Source: JABLTI01 sp035528035
GTDB taxonomy: Archaea > Asgardarchaeota > Heimdallarchaeia > JABLTI01
Direction: 5' to 3'
Assembly: GCA_035528035.1 (NCBI GenBank)
Contig: DATKZI010000014.1
Location: 248,001-312,000, forward strand
DNA: 64,000 nucleotides
In this document: one piece after another, positions 37,299-45,308 of the stretch
Layout: every line of letters begins with the position of its first letter
How positions within the stretch are numbered: position 1 is the stretch's first letter
Notes under the pieces: model-generated
The model's database searches: none
The model's input: only the letters and a program-made list of their open reading frames with translations
Told to the model about the DNA's origin: nothing
Translations under genes and position numbers: made by a program

Positions 37299-39233
37299 GC
37301 AATCACAAATACTCTGGTAGATGATAATAATGAATTATCAAAACTTCAAATAGAAATCAGAAAAATCCCTAACTCACATATTAAATGGCTTCTTAAACAA
37401 ATATTCAAGCAACCATTTATTGCTACTATAATTGTTTTAGGAACAATTATTACAATTGGGTTGGCCTCCCTCAGTCCTTTTCTCTCAGGAAAATTATTTG
37501 ATATTCTATATGCTATAGTTAAATATGAACAAATACCAGTTTTTTACGTTTTCACTACAGGATTCATGATCGAATATCACATTTTAATATATATAATAGC
37601 TATCTTTGGTGTAGGTATTCTTAGCTTTGCAATTAATATGCTAGTGGGTGTTTTGAATGAATATATAGCTCAAATGACTGAGAAAAGAATTCGTGAAGAT
37701 TTTTATGCTTCAGTTCAAAGTAAATCAATGGCTTTTCATGATACCACCAAAGTTGGCGAACTAATGTCTCAAGCAACTTTTGATGTAAGAATTATAAATG
37801 CAACTGTTTCCCCTGGATTGCGAATGATCACCCAAGCGATCATTTCTGCTTTGGTAGCTTTTGGAATGATTATCTATTATGATTGGAGAGTTATTCTTAT
37901 TGTCTTAGGTTTCCTACCTTTTTATCTCTGGACTGTGATAGGATATGCAAGGAAACTACGACCATTAACAGAAAAAGTCCAAACCCAATTTGGATTATGT
38001 AATGCTCACCTACAAGAGAATGTTTCAGGAATAAGAGTTGTTAGAGCATTTACAGCTGAAAAATATGAAATCAAAAGATTTGGTAAAGAAGTAGATACCC
38101 TTCGTGATGATATTATTAATCGGGGAGTACAACAAGCAAGATATTTTCCACCTTTATTACTTTCAGTTACAATTACATTAGCATTAGGTTTAAGTGTTAT
38201 TTTTGTTTTAGATGGTTCTATGACTGGGGGAGAAGCAATTGCAACAGTAGGTTTTCTTATTCAATTATACAATCCAACTTATCAAATCTCTTGGGTATTA
38301 TATTTAACTCATATGGGATTAGCAGGAGCTAAAAGAATAACAAACACAATGAAAGAAGAATCTATCATCATTGAAAAACAAAATGCAATTGAGCTTAAAG
38401 ATGTAAATGGGAAAATTGACTATCGAAATGTTTCTTTTAGTTATCAAAAGCTTAGAAATTTGAGTAAAGATAATAATAACTCAAAGGATGATTCTAATGG
38501 TAAAGAAGTTAGAGATACGCTAAGTGAGATTAATTTTACTGTTGAACCAGGTGAAATCGTTGCTATCCTTGGACCTACAGGATGCGGAAAGTCTACAATT
38601 ACAAAACTATTAGGTCGTATGTATGATGTCAGTACAGGAGAAATCCTAATTGATGACCACAATATTCAAGATTTAACTTTAGAATCTTTAAGGAAAAATA
38701 TTGGTGTAATCGAACAAGATATTTTCCTTTTTTCTACTTCTATAAAGGAAAATATTGCTTACGGTGTTGAAAGAAATGTCTCAGATGAAGAAATCATCGA
38801 ATATGCAAAAGCAGCACAAGCACATGAATTCATCGAATCTTTTGATGACAAATATGAAACATTAGTAGGAGAACGAGGAGTAACACTTTCGGGTGGTCAA
38901 AAGCAACGTATTGCTATTGCTAGAACATTTCTTGCAGATCCAAAAATTCTCATTCTTGACGATTCAGCTTCAGCGATAGATGCACAAACAGAAGAAAAAA
39001 TCCAATTAGCAATGGATAATCTACTCAAGGGGAGAACAGTATTTATTATAACTCATAGATTATCAACTATTAAAAGAGCAACTAAAATCATTGTTATGCG
39101 TAAGGGGAAAATAGTTGCAATAGGTAATCATGAGAAATTGCTTAGAACAAGTGAAGATTATCGAAGAGTTTTTGGAAGGCATATAGATCTTCCACCTATT
39201 GAAGAAGATGAAGTAGCTGGAGGAATACAATAA
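37299..39233 (+). CDS. heterodimeric ABC exporter, subunit with degenerate ATP site (start codon unclear)
   Basis: Half-transporter with six helices and an ATPase domain. Walker A is GPTGCGKST and the signature LSGGQKQR is perfect. Walker B is ILILDDSAS, so the catalytic Glu is Asp, as in TM287-type degenerate subunits. The frame is open from the stop at 37296 but contains no ATG, GTG or TTG until TTG 37461, which falls in the middle of helix 1. Upstream codons encode a sensible N terminus (ELSKLQIEIRKIP, then a helix), so that TTG is unlikely to be the real start. GAGGGTG lies at 37289-37295. A non-standard start (ATC 37302 or CTG 37314) or a one-base error is possible. Confidence 0.85.
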   Translation, partial: AITNTLVDDNNELSKLQIEIRKIPNSHIKWLLKQIFKQPFIATIIVLGTIITIGLASLSPFLSGKLFDILYAIVKYEQIPVFYVFTTGFMIEYHILIYIIAIFGVGILSFAINMLVGVLNEYIAQMTEKRIREDFYASVQSKSMAFHDTTKVGELMSQATFDVRIINATVSPGLRMITQAIISALVAFGMIIYYDWRVILIVLGFLPFYLWTVIGYARKLRPLTEKVQTQFGLCNAHLQENVSGIRVVRAFTAEKYEIKRFGKEVDTLRDDIINRGVQQARYFPPLLLSVTITLALGLSVIFVLDGSMTGGEAIATVGFLIQLYNPTYQISWVLYLTHMGLAGAKRITNTMKEESIIIEKQNAIELKDVNGKIDYRNVSFSYQKLRNLSKDNNNSKDDSNGKEVRDTLSEINFTVEPGEIVAILGPTGCGKSTITKLLGRMYDVSTGEILIDDHNIQDLTLESLRKNIGVIEQDIFLFSTSIKENIAYGVERNVSDEEIIEYAKAAQAHEFIESFDDKYETLVGERGVTLSGGQKQRIAIARTFLADPKILILDDSASAIDAQTEEKIQLAMDNLLKGRTVFIITHRLSTIKRATKIIVMRKGKIVAIGNHEKLLRTSEDYRRVFGRHIDLPPIEEDEVAGGIQ

Positions 39234-41047
39234 TGGCTTGGTTTGGTGTCGGTAACAGTGAAGAGGAAGAAGATAGGAAAAAATTCTCGGATAGGGAATT
39301 AACAAAAAAGATGTTATCTTATGTTGGTCCTTATAAAAAAGCAATTATTGTTACAACAATAATAATCGTAATTAATACAGTAATCTCATTAGCTCCTCCC
39401 TGGATTATGGGTACATTATTGGATATAGCTGAAGAAAGCATAATAGTTTCTAAAACAAATCTTTTTCTAGGACTATTAATCGCAGCAAATCTAATGATTA
39501 ATATTCTCAATTGGTATTTAGGTGAATATCTTACAAGAGTTCTTACAATTAAAGCTATAACCAAAACAACTCGAGATATACGAATGGATATGTTCCAGAA
39601 ATTACAGAATCATGATTTTCGATTCTTTGATAGTCATATTACTGGAAAAATAATGAGTCGAGTGATGAATGATACTGATACTTTGAGAGATACTCTAACT
39701 TTTATAACTCAATTACTAGGAAATATCCTCTTAGTTATTGGATCAGCGGGGCTACTTTTCTATATAAACTGGCAATTAGCTCTAATATCATTATCATTAA
39801 CACCAGTGCTTTTCATATTAATGTACATTTATAGAAAATTTGTACGAAAAACAGTCTTGAAATGGCGAAAAACTGTTGCAACAGTAAATGGCGCAATGGG
39901 TGAAAGTATTTCTGGTATAGCAGTTAGTAAATCATTTTCTAGGGAAAAGAAAAATCTAACCGATTTCAAAAAAGTAAATGATGAGAATTTTAGAGCTTCA
40001 TATAGGCGAGCATTGACTTTTGCCACTCTTTTTCCAATTATTACTCTCTTACAGAATATTATATTAATAGCAATTTATGTCTATGGCCAACATATAGTCA
40101 TTTTTGGTCATATTATTTCTCCGGGAACACTCTATATGTTTACTATCTATCTTTGGAGATTCGTCTTTCCGTTGATACAAGTAGCTAATTTCTATTCACA
40201 ATTTCAAGCAGGTTTAGCTGCTATGGGAAGAATATTTGCTCTTATGTCTGTAGAATCTGAGGTGAAAGAAATTGCAGAACCAGTAACAATACCTGAATTC
40301 CATGGTGAGATAGAATTCATAGATATGGATTTCTGGTACAATAAAAACGAACCTGTATTTCAAAAATTCAATCTTAAAATAGAAGCGGGTGAACGCGTTG
40401 CTCTTGTTGGTCATACAGGAGCTGGAAAAACGACTTTAGCTTCTCTTATAGCTCGATTTTATGAAATAAAAGGTGGGCAAATATTAATCGATGGGATTAA
40501 TCTTCAAAATCTTGATATTGATTGGTACAGAAAACAAGTTGCTATAGTTTTACAAGATAGCTTTCTTTTTGCAGGTAGCATTAAAGATAATATTCGTTTT
40601 GGTAGAATATGGGATAATCCTTCAGATGAAGAAATCTACTCTGCAGCAGAAACAGTGCAAGCAACTGAATTTATTGAAGATTTTCCTGAAGGTTTTGATA
40701 CTGATGTACTAGAACGAGGAAAACGACTTTCCACAGGACAAAGACAATTAGTAACCTTTGCTCGAGCACTACTAGCCAATCCAAAAATCCTCATCCTAGA
40801 TGAAGCAACAGCTAGTGTTGACGCTTACACAGAAGCAATGATTCAAGATGCTCTTGAAACTATAATGAAAGGTAGAACTTCTATTGTAGTTGCACATCGA
40901 TTATCTACTATTAAAAATGCTGATAAAATTGTTATGATCGAAAATGGTAAAATCGTTGAAATGGGTAATCATGATGAATTGTTATTAAAGAAAGGTAAAT
41001 ACTTTGATTTGTATGAGACCTATTTCAAACATCAATCATTAATTTAA
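39233..41047 (+). CDS. heterodimeric ABC exporter, subunit with consensus ATP site
   Basis: Partner of the preceding gene, overlapping it by one base, with GGAGG 9 nt before the ATG. Six helices span about 35-320. The ATPase has Walker A GHTGAGKTT, a variant signature LSTGQRQL, and a consensus Walker B with Glu (ILILDEATASVD). Combined with the partner's intact signature and degenerate Walker B, this gives one working and one degenerate ATP site, the asymmetry known from TM287/288 and BmrCD. Likely substrates are drugs, lipids or peptides. Confidence 0.9.
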   Translation: MAWFGVGNSEEEEDRKKFSDRELTKKMLSYVGPYKKAIIVTTIIIVINTVISLAPPWIMGTLLDIAEESIIVSKTNLFLGLLIAANLMINILNWYLGEYLTRVLTIKAITKTTRDIRMDMFQKLQNHDFRFFDSHITGKIMSRVMNDTDTLRDTLTFITQLLGNILLVIGSAGLLFYINWQLALISLSLTPVLFILMYIYRKFVRKTVLKWRKTVATVNGAMGESISGIAVSKSFSREKKNLTDFKKVNDENFRASYRRALTFATLFPIITLLQNIILIAIYVYGQHIVIFGHIISPGTLYMFTIYLWRFVFPLIQVANFYSQFQAGLAAMGRIFALMSVESEVKEIAEPVTIPEFHGEIEFIDMDFWYNKNEPVFQKFNLKIEAGERVALVGHTGAGKTTLASLIARFYEIKGGQILIDGINLQNLDIDWYRKQVAIVLQDSFLFAGSIKDNIRFGRIWDNPSDEEIYSAAETVQATEFIEDFPEGFDTDVLERGKRLSTGQRQLVTFARALLANPKILILDEATASVDAYTEAMIQDALETIMKGRTSIVVAHRLSTIKNADKIVMIENGKIVEMGNHDELLLKKGKYFDLYETYFKHQSLI

Positions 41048-41056
41048 GAAAAAAAA

Positions 41057-41073
41057 AGTGAGTTATACTCACT
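41057..41073. terminator. two-sided hairpin between convergent genes
   Basis: A 6-bp stem (AGTGAG with CTCACT) and TTATA loop is flanked by an A-run on the left and a T-run on the right. It can therefore serve the ABC exporter on one strand and corA on the other. Confidence 0.6.
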
Positions 41074-41091
41074 ACTTATTTTTTTTTCATT

Positions 41092-42078
41092 TTATAATTT
41101 CATTTTTCTGAAAATTAGAATGATCATTACTAAAGTAAAAAGTATAGTGCCAATAAATGACCAAAAAGGCCAAGATTTTACTATTTCCATTCCATGTAAA
41201 TAAAATTCATAAAAGTTAACACCACCAAGAGAAGCTATTAAATTAGGAATGGTGATTACAGCAGTTAATACTGCAATAAGTCTCATGGTATCATTCATCT
41301 TGTTAGATGCTGATGAAAGATATATTTCTACTATGTTACTTACACGATCTCGATATGAGGAACAAAGGTCATTAGCTTCAAGGATATGGTCATAAACATC
41401 TGTAAAATAGGTTTGAGCAGACTCACTGATTTGTGGAATAGCATCAACAGCTAATTCTCTTAAGACAACTCGTTGAGGTCTAATTGCTTTCATTATTATC
41501 AGGATATTTGTACGTAAATCAAATGTCTTATCAAGAATCTCTGTTTCTGGTTTATGTACAACTATTTCTTCAATTTCCTCAATAGTGTCTTCAATACTCT
41601 CAAGGATATCTAAATAACCATCAATAAAAGCATCTACTAATACATATGAGAGGAATCCAGCTTTATGTGAAAGAATTCTATTATTTTTAAGCAGAATTTT
41701 ATTATGAACTGATTTTAAGCTTATACCCCCTCTTTTCTCTCTAACTGAAATAACATAATTTTCCCCTAAATAGAAAGCTATTTGATAAGATTCTAATTCA
41801 TTAACATCTTCTGGTGTTGGTCTTAATCCTGCTAGAATAAAGAAGATATAATCAGGGTATTCTTCTAACTTTGGTCTTTGATTTGCCTCTAGACAATCTT
41901 CTATGGTCAATGAATGAAATTTAAATAATTTTTGTATGATATTTAATTCTTCTACTGATGGCTCAATAAGATCAATCCAAAGGGTTCCTAAATTATCCTT
42001 TAAAGAGGTTTCAAGATCTAAATCATGAAGTTTTGAATCGTCCATGGAAAATGAAATTATTCTTTTAATCATACACAT
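41092..42078 (-). CDS. corA: CorA-family divalent cation channel
   Basis: CorA-type magnesium/cobalt channel of about 328 residues. It has a large N-terminal cytoplasmic domain, a long Glu-rich stalk helix (around 150-200) and two C-terminal helices. The selectivity motif, normally GMN, reads G287-V288-N289 here (ASLGGVNF). After the second helix is a short basic tail. GxN variants occur in CorA relatives that move zinc or other ions, so Mg2+ specificity is not certain. Starts at TTG 42081, ATG 42078 or ATG 42072 are all possible. Confidence 0.85.
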   Translation of the reverse strand: MCMIKRIISFSMDDSKLHDLDLETSLKDNLGTLWIDLIEPSVEELNIIQKLFKFHSLTIEDCLEANQRPKLEEYPDYIFFILAGLRPTPEDVNELESYQIAFYLGENYVISVREKRGGISLKSVHNKILLKNNRILSHKAGFLSYVLVDAFIDGYLDILESIEDTIEEIEEIVVHKPETEILDKTFDLRTNILIIMKAIRPQRVVLRELAVDAIPQISESAQTYFTDVYDHILEANDLCSSYRDRVSNIVEIYLSSASNKMNDTMRLIAVLTAVITIPNLIASLGGVNFYEFYLHGMEIVKSWPFWSFIGTILFTLVMIILIFRKMKL

Positions 42079-42117
42079 CAACTTCTACTTTATCAATACA
42101 TTTTTTTTATTTGTCTT

Positions 42118-42486
42118 TCATTCTATCTGCTGTATTATTTCAAATAAATTACCGTCAGGATCTTCCATTAAGAATGAGATGAATTGTTCTTGGGCATAAA
42201 TTTCTGTTTCAGCAGAACAAATCCCTAATTCTTTGCATTTTTGAAGCATTCCTGCTATATCATCTACTTCTATAGTAAATACTCCTCCCTTTCTCATAGG
42301 TGTATCATCATTTAATGGTTCAGGATAAAGATAATAAGCAGTATTAGGCCCTCCATTGGGATAGGTGAAAATGATTAACTTCTCAGTTTCAGCTATTGTT
42401 GACATCCCTAATTGTTCCATAAAGGATTTTGTTTTATTTAGGTCTGATGAATGTAACCATGTTGAAACTATTTTTTTGAATTTCAT
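42118..42486 (-). CDS. VOC-family (glyoxalase/dioxygenase-fold) protein
   Basis: A 122-residue protein with paired beta-alpha-beta-beta-beta modules. It shows STWLHSSDLNKTKSFMEQLG, GGVFTIEVDDI, and the closing FLMEDPDGNLFEIIQ motif with its metal-site Glu. The first-module metal position is weakly kept. VOC members include glyoxalase I, dioxygenases and resistance proteins; no function can be assigned. It is upstream of corA on the same strand with a 39-bp gap. Confidence 0.82.
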   Translation of the reverse strand: MKFKKIVSTWLHSSDLNKTKSFMEQLGMSTIAETEKLIIFTYPNGGPNTAYYLYPEPLNDDTPMRKGGVFTIEVDDIAGMLQKCKELGICSAETEIYAQEQFISFLMEDPDGNLFEIIQQIE

Positions 42487-42648
42487 CTAAATTAACTCCT
42501 TTTTTTAATAATACATTAGTGTTTGTATGTAATTTAAAAATTATTACCTTTAAGTTAAACTTTTCAATGGATTTTCTAATAGATTTTATATTTTATGAGT
42601 ATTCTAACATTATAGAATTATAATTATTGTTTTTTGAAGGTTATAGAA

Positions 42649-43848
42649 ATGTGTGATACAATGGTCTCTTTAGGAAATTCCACAAAAAATGGGAAAGTAC
42701 TTTTTGCTAAAAATAGTGATAGACAACCAGATGAACCAGCTGAAATTGTTTATATTCCACGATTAACTCATCCAGAAAACTCGATAGTAAGAGCTACTTA
42801 TATAGAAATTCCTCAAGTTTCTGATACAGCAGCTATCTTATTATGTAAACCTATCTGGATTTGGGGAGCTGAAATGGGTACAAACGAATATGGGGTAACT
42901 ATTGGTAATGAAGCTGTCTATACTAAAGAGAAATATAACAAGAAAGGTGGTCTTTTAGGAATGGACCTTCTCCGATTAGGATTAGAACGGAGTAGAAGTG
43001 CAAAGGAAGCTTTATTGGTTATTATCGACCTTCTAGAATTATTTGGGCAAGGAGGCAATCATGGTTATCGTAAAAAATTATTCTATCATAATTCTTATCT
43101 TATTGCAGATAAAACTGAAGCTTGGGTTTTAGAAACAGCTGGTAAATATTGGATAGCTGAACAAGTTAAAGATGTTAGAACAATTTCAAATTCAATAACC
43201 ATTCGAGGAAAAGGTGATATCCACCATCCTGAACTAATCGAACACGCAATTGAAAAGGGTTGGTGTAAAAACAAAGATGAATTTGATTTTTTTGAACATT
43301 ACCGTCATAAGACCAAATTAGAACAGATTTTTGCACATGGAGTTAAACGCTGTAAAACGTCAACATCAATTCTTGAACAAGAAAAAGGAATGACCAATGA
43401 AAAAACGATGATGAAAATCTTACGTAATCATTATCCTGAAAAATCAAATTGGAATCCTAACTCTAATGCATCTCTAAAATCCATTTGTGTTCATGCTAAA
43501 AATATCTTCAATCCTTCTCAAAGCACAGTTTCTATGGTATCTGAATTAAATGATGAGATACAATTACATTGGATCACAGGCACTTCAGCCCCCTGTACAT
43601 CAATTTTCAAACCGTTTTTCTTACCAGATTCGGTTCCAGATTTTGATTATAAAACTACAGCTTTCTATGATCCCAGTAATCTTTGGTGGCAGCATGAAAT
43701 GTTACATCGCTTGACTCTACTTGATTATACTAATCGTTTATCTGTCTACAAATCTGCTCGAGATTCATTAGAAAATTCATTTATTTCTTCAGCAAAAGAA
43801 TTAGTGAAAAATATGAATCGAAATCCAGAACAAATAAAGATAGGATAA
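42649..43848 (+). CDS. C69-family dipeptidase/secernin-like Ntn hydrolase (C-terminal tail displaced)
   Basis: N-terminal-nucleophile peptidase. ATG 42649 gives MCDTMVSLG, placing Cys2 as the self-exposed nucleophile; TTG 42634 would bury it and is rejected. AKNSDR, the EVVY/EIVYIPR segment and a central GGNHGY motif fit the secernin/C69 group. The frame stops at 43848, but the next frame continues from about 43839 with a helical stretch typical of this family's tail, so the gene appears frameshifted at its end. The catalytic core is complete. Secernins of this type cleave dipeptides or are uncharacterised. Confidence 0.85.
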   Translation: MCDTMVSLGNSTKNGKVLFAKNSDRQPDEPAEIVYIPRLTHPENSIVRATYIEIPQVSDTAAILLCKPIWIWGAEMGTNEYGVTIGNEAVYTKEKYNKKGGLLGMDLLRLGLERSRSAKEALLVIIDLLELFGQGGNHGYRKKLFYHNSYLIADKTEAWVLETAGKYWIAEQVKDVRTISNSITIRGKGDIHHPELIEHAIEKGWCKNKDEFDFFEHYRHKTKLEQIFAHGVKRCKTSTSILEQEKGMTNEKTMMKILRNHYPEKSNWNPNSNASLKSICVHAKNIFNPSQSTVSMVSELNDEIQLHWITGTSAPCTSIFKPFFLPDSVPDFDYKTTAFYDPSNLWWQHEMLHRLTLLDYTNRLSVYKSARDSLENSFISSAKELVKNMNRNPEQIKIG

Positions 43849-44012
43849 TTAATCAATTGAAGGATTTCACCAAAGAAAAATTGACTGAAAGTCAACAGGT
43901 AGAAAGTGAATGGATAAAATTGATTGAAAAAATGCCTATCGTCAAAAAAACAACTTTGCCTTTTAAAAAATTCTGGCAGAGAAGAAATAAACGAAATAAA
44001 ATGCTAAATTGA
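43839..44012 (+). pseudogene. out-of-frame C-terminal tail of the C69 peptidase
   Basis: Read in the frame shifted relative to the main ORF, this stretch encodes DRIINQLKDFTKEKL, then EWIKLIEKMP and a final FKKFWQRRNKRN before TGA. I recall tails of this shape (helix, then F-x-x-x-W-x-x-x-N) in C69 homologues, so it looks like the natural end of the peptidase joined through a one-base shift near 43840. Alternatively it is a free 51-codon frame starting at TTG 43857. The rest of the spacer to 44230 shows nothing else. Confidence 0.5.
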
Positions 44013-44230
44013 ATTAACAATATGATTTATTAGTATGTTCTTAGAATAGTTATAGTATAAGCTAATTATGCTGGAGATTAGCACCAAAGACAATCACCTA
44101 TATTAAGAAATAGCTATTTAATTAATAGCAATGATAATTTCAGGGCAAAATCATTGAATAAAAATTATTAATTAGCTGTTTATGGAAAGGACTCCAGTTG
44201 AAAAAGGGAAGGTGAACTTGAACGTCGAAA

Positions 44231-44719
44231 ATGAAAAAGAGAAAAAAAGACATTTATGTAGAGAATAATATCTCGGATAATATAGATCAAGTATCTGCAG
44301 GAGGAGTTGTTTACCGCAGGTGTGATGATAGTCTAATAAGAGTAGCTCTTATTCGAGATCAAAATACCCATAAATGGATCCTACCAAAAGGTCGAATCGA
44401 AGATGGAGAATCACTTGAGGATACGTCATTACGCGAGATAAAAGAAGAGACTGGTTTGAAGAGTATTGAGCTTGTACAAAAAATCGATAAAACTAATTAT
44501 TGGTTTAAAACTAACAATCAAGAAAAATTAACAAAGGAAGTCCATTTTTATTTATATAAAGATGTAGATTCCAGAGATAGCATCTGTGTTGAAGAAGAAA
44601 ATTTCGATAGAGGTCAATGGTTTACAAAAGACGAAGCCTTTAGGAGAATTGGTTTTCCAGCACAAAGAAAAATCCTTGATAAAGCATTCAAAATTATCGA
44701 AAATAAGTATACAGCTTGA
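44231..44719 (+). CDS. Nudix hydrolase (Ap4A/MutT-like)
   Basis: A 162-residue single Nudix domain. The box KGRIEDGESLEDTSLREIKEETGL lies at about 57-80 with all catalytic acids. SAGGVVYRR and WILPKGR are typical of diadenosine-polyphosphate hydrolases. The ATG is preceded by a GGTGA element about 14 nt away. It is followed by a T-rich stretch and then the aIF1 gene. Housecleaning of nucleotides is likely, but the substrate is not fixed by sequence. Confidence 0.86.
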   Translation: MKKRKKDIYVENNISDNIDQVSAGGVVYRRCDDSLIRVALIRDQNTHKWILPKGRIEDGESLEDTSLREIKEETGLKSIELVQKIDKTNYWFKTNNQEKLTKEVHFYLYKDVDSRDSICVEEENFDRGQWFTKDEAFRRIGFPAQRKILDKAFKIIENKYTA

Positions 44720-44898
44720 AACTTTTCTTCTTTTTTATTTTTAGTAGAAAAATAGCATTTTTACTGTCTTTTTTAAGAAAAAAAACACTTTTTTTAGAGA
44801 AAAATATACGCCTAATAGAAAAACTATTTATTAGATGATTTCACATTTAAATTAACTTTCGAAAACACTGCGAGGTAAAAAATTAGAGGAAAAAAATT

Positions 44899-45207
44899 AT
44901 GCCAGGCACCTGTTCAAAATGTGGGCTTCCAGAAGAGCTCTGTATGTGTCAAACCATAGCTAAGGAAGAACAAAGAATTAAAGTGCGTATTGAAACACGA
45001 AAATGGGGAAGAGAAGTCACTTTGATAATGGGAATAAACCCTAAAGAAGTAGATTTGGATTCTTTAACAACTCGCCTTAAGAATAAATGCGCTTGTGGCG
45101 GTACGTCTAAAGAGGGAGTAATTGAGCTTCAAGGCGATCATCGGTATCGCATTAAAGATCTTTTAACATCTGAAGGTTATGATCGTTCTAATATTGATAT
45201 ACAATGA
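44899..45207 (+). CDS. translation initiation factor aIF1 (SUI1/eIF1)
   Basis: A 102-residue SUI1-fold protein that checks start-codon pairing on the small ribosomal subunit. An N-terminal zinc knuckle (C5, C8, C15, C17) precedes the SUI1 core. RIKVRIETRKWGREVTLIMGI, the LKNKCACGGT loop and VIELQGDHRYRI are diagnostic. GAGG lies 9 nt before the ATG. It is convergent with the RqcH gene, so two translation-related genes face each other across a hairpin. Confidence 0.95.
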   Translation: MPGTCSKCGLPEELCMCQTIAKEEQRIKVRIETRKWGREVTLIMGINPKEVDLDSLTTRLKNKCACGGTSKEGVIELQGDHRYRIKDLLTSEGYDRSNIDIQ

Positions 45208-45253
45208 TCTAACACGCACTACTTTGACAAGAAACTAGCAAAAAAAAACATAT

Positions 45254-45282
45254 ATCGGAAGTATAGTAGTTATCCTTCCGAT
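45254..45282. terminator. hairpin between aIF1 and rqcH
   Basis: A perfect 8-bp stem (ATCGGAAG with CTTCCGAT) around a 13-nt loop. A run of A on its left gives a T-tract for the minus-strand gene. Confidence 0.5.
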
Positions 45283-45308
45283 TGCTTATTTCTACAGATA
45301 TTCGATTT

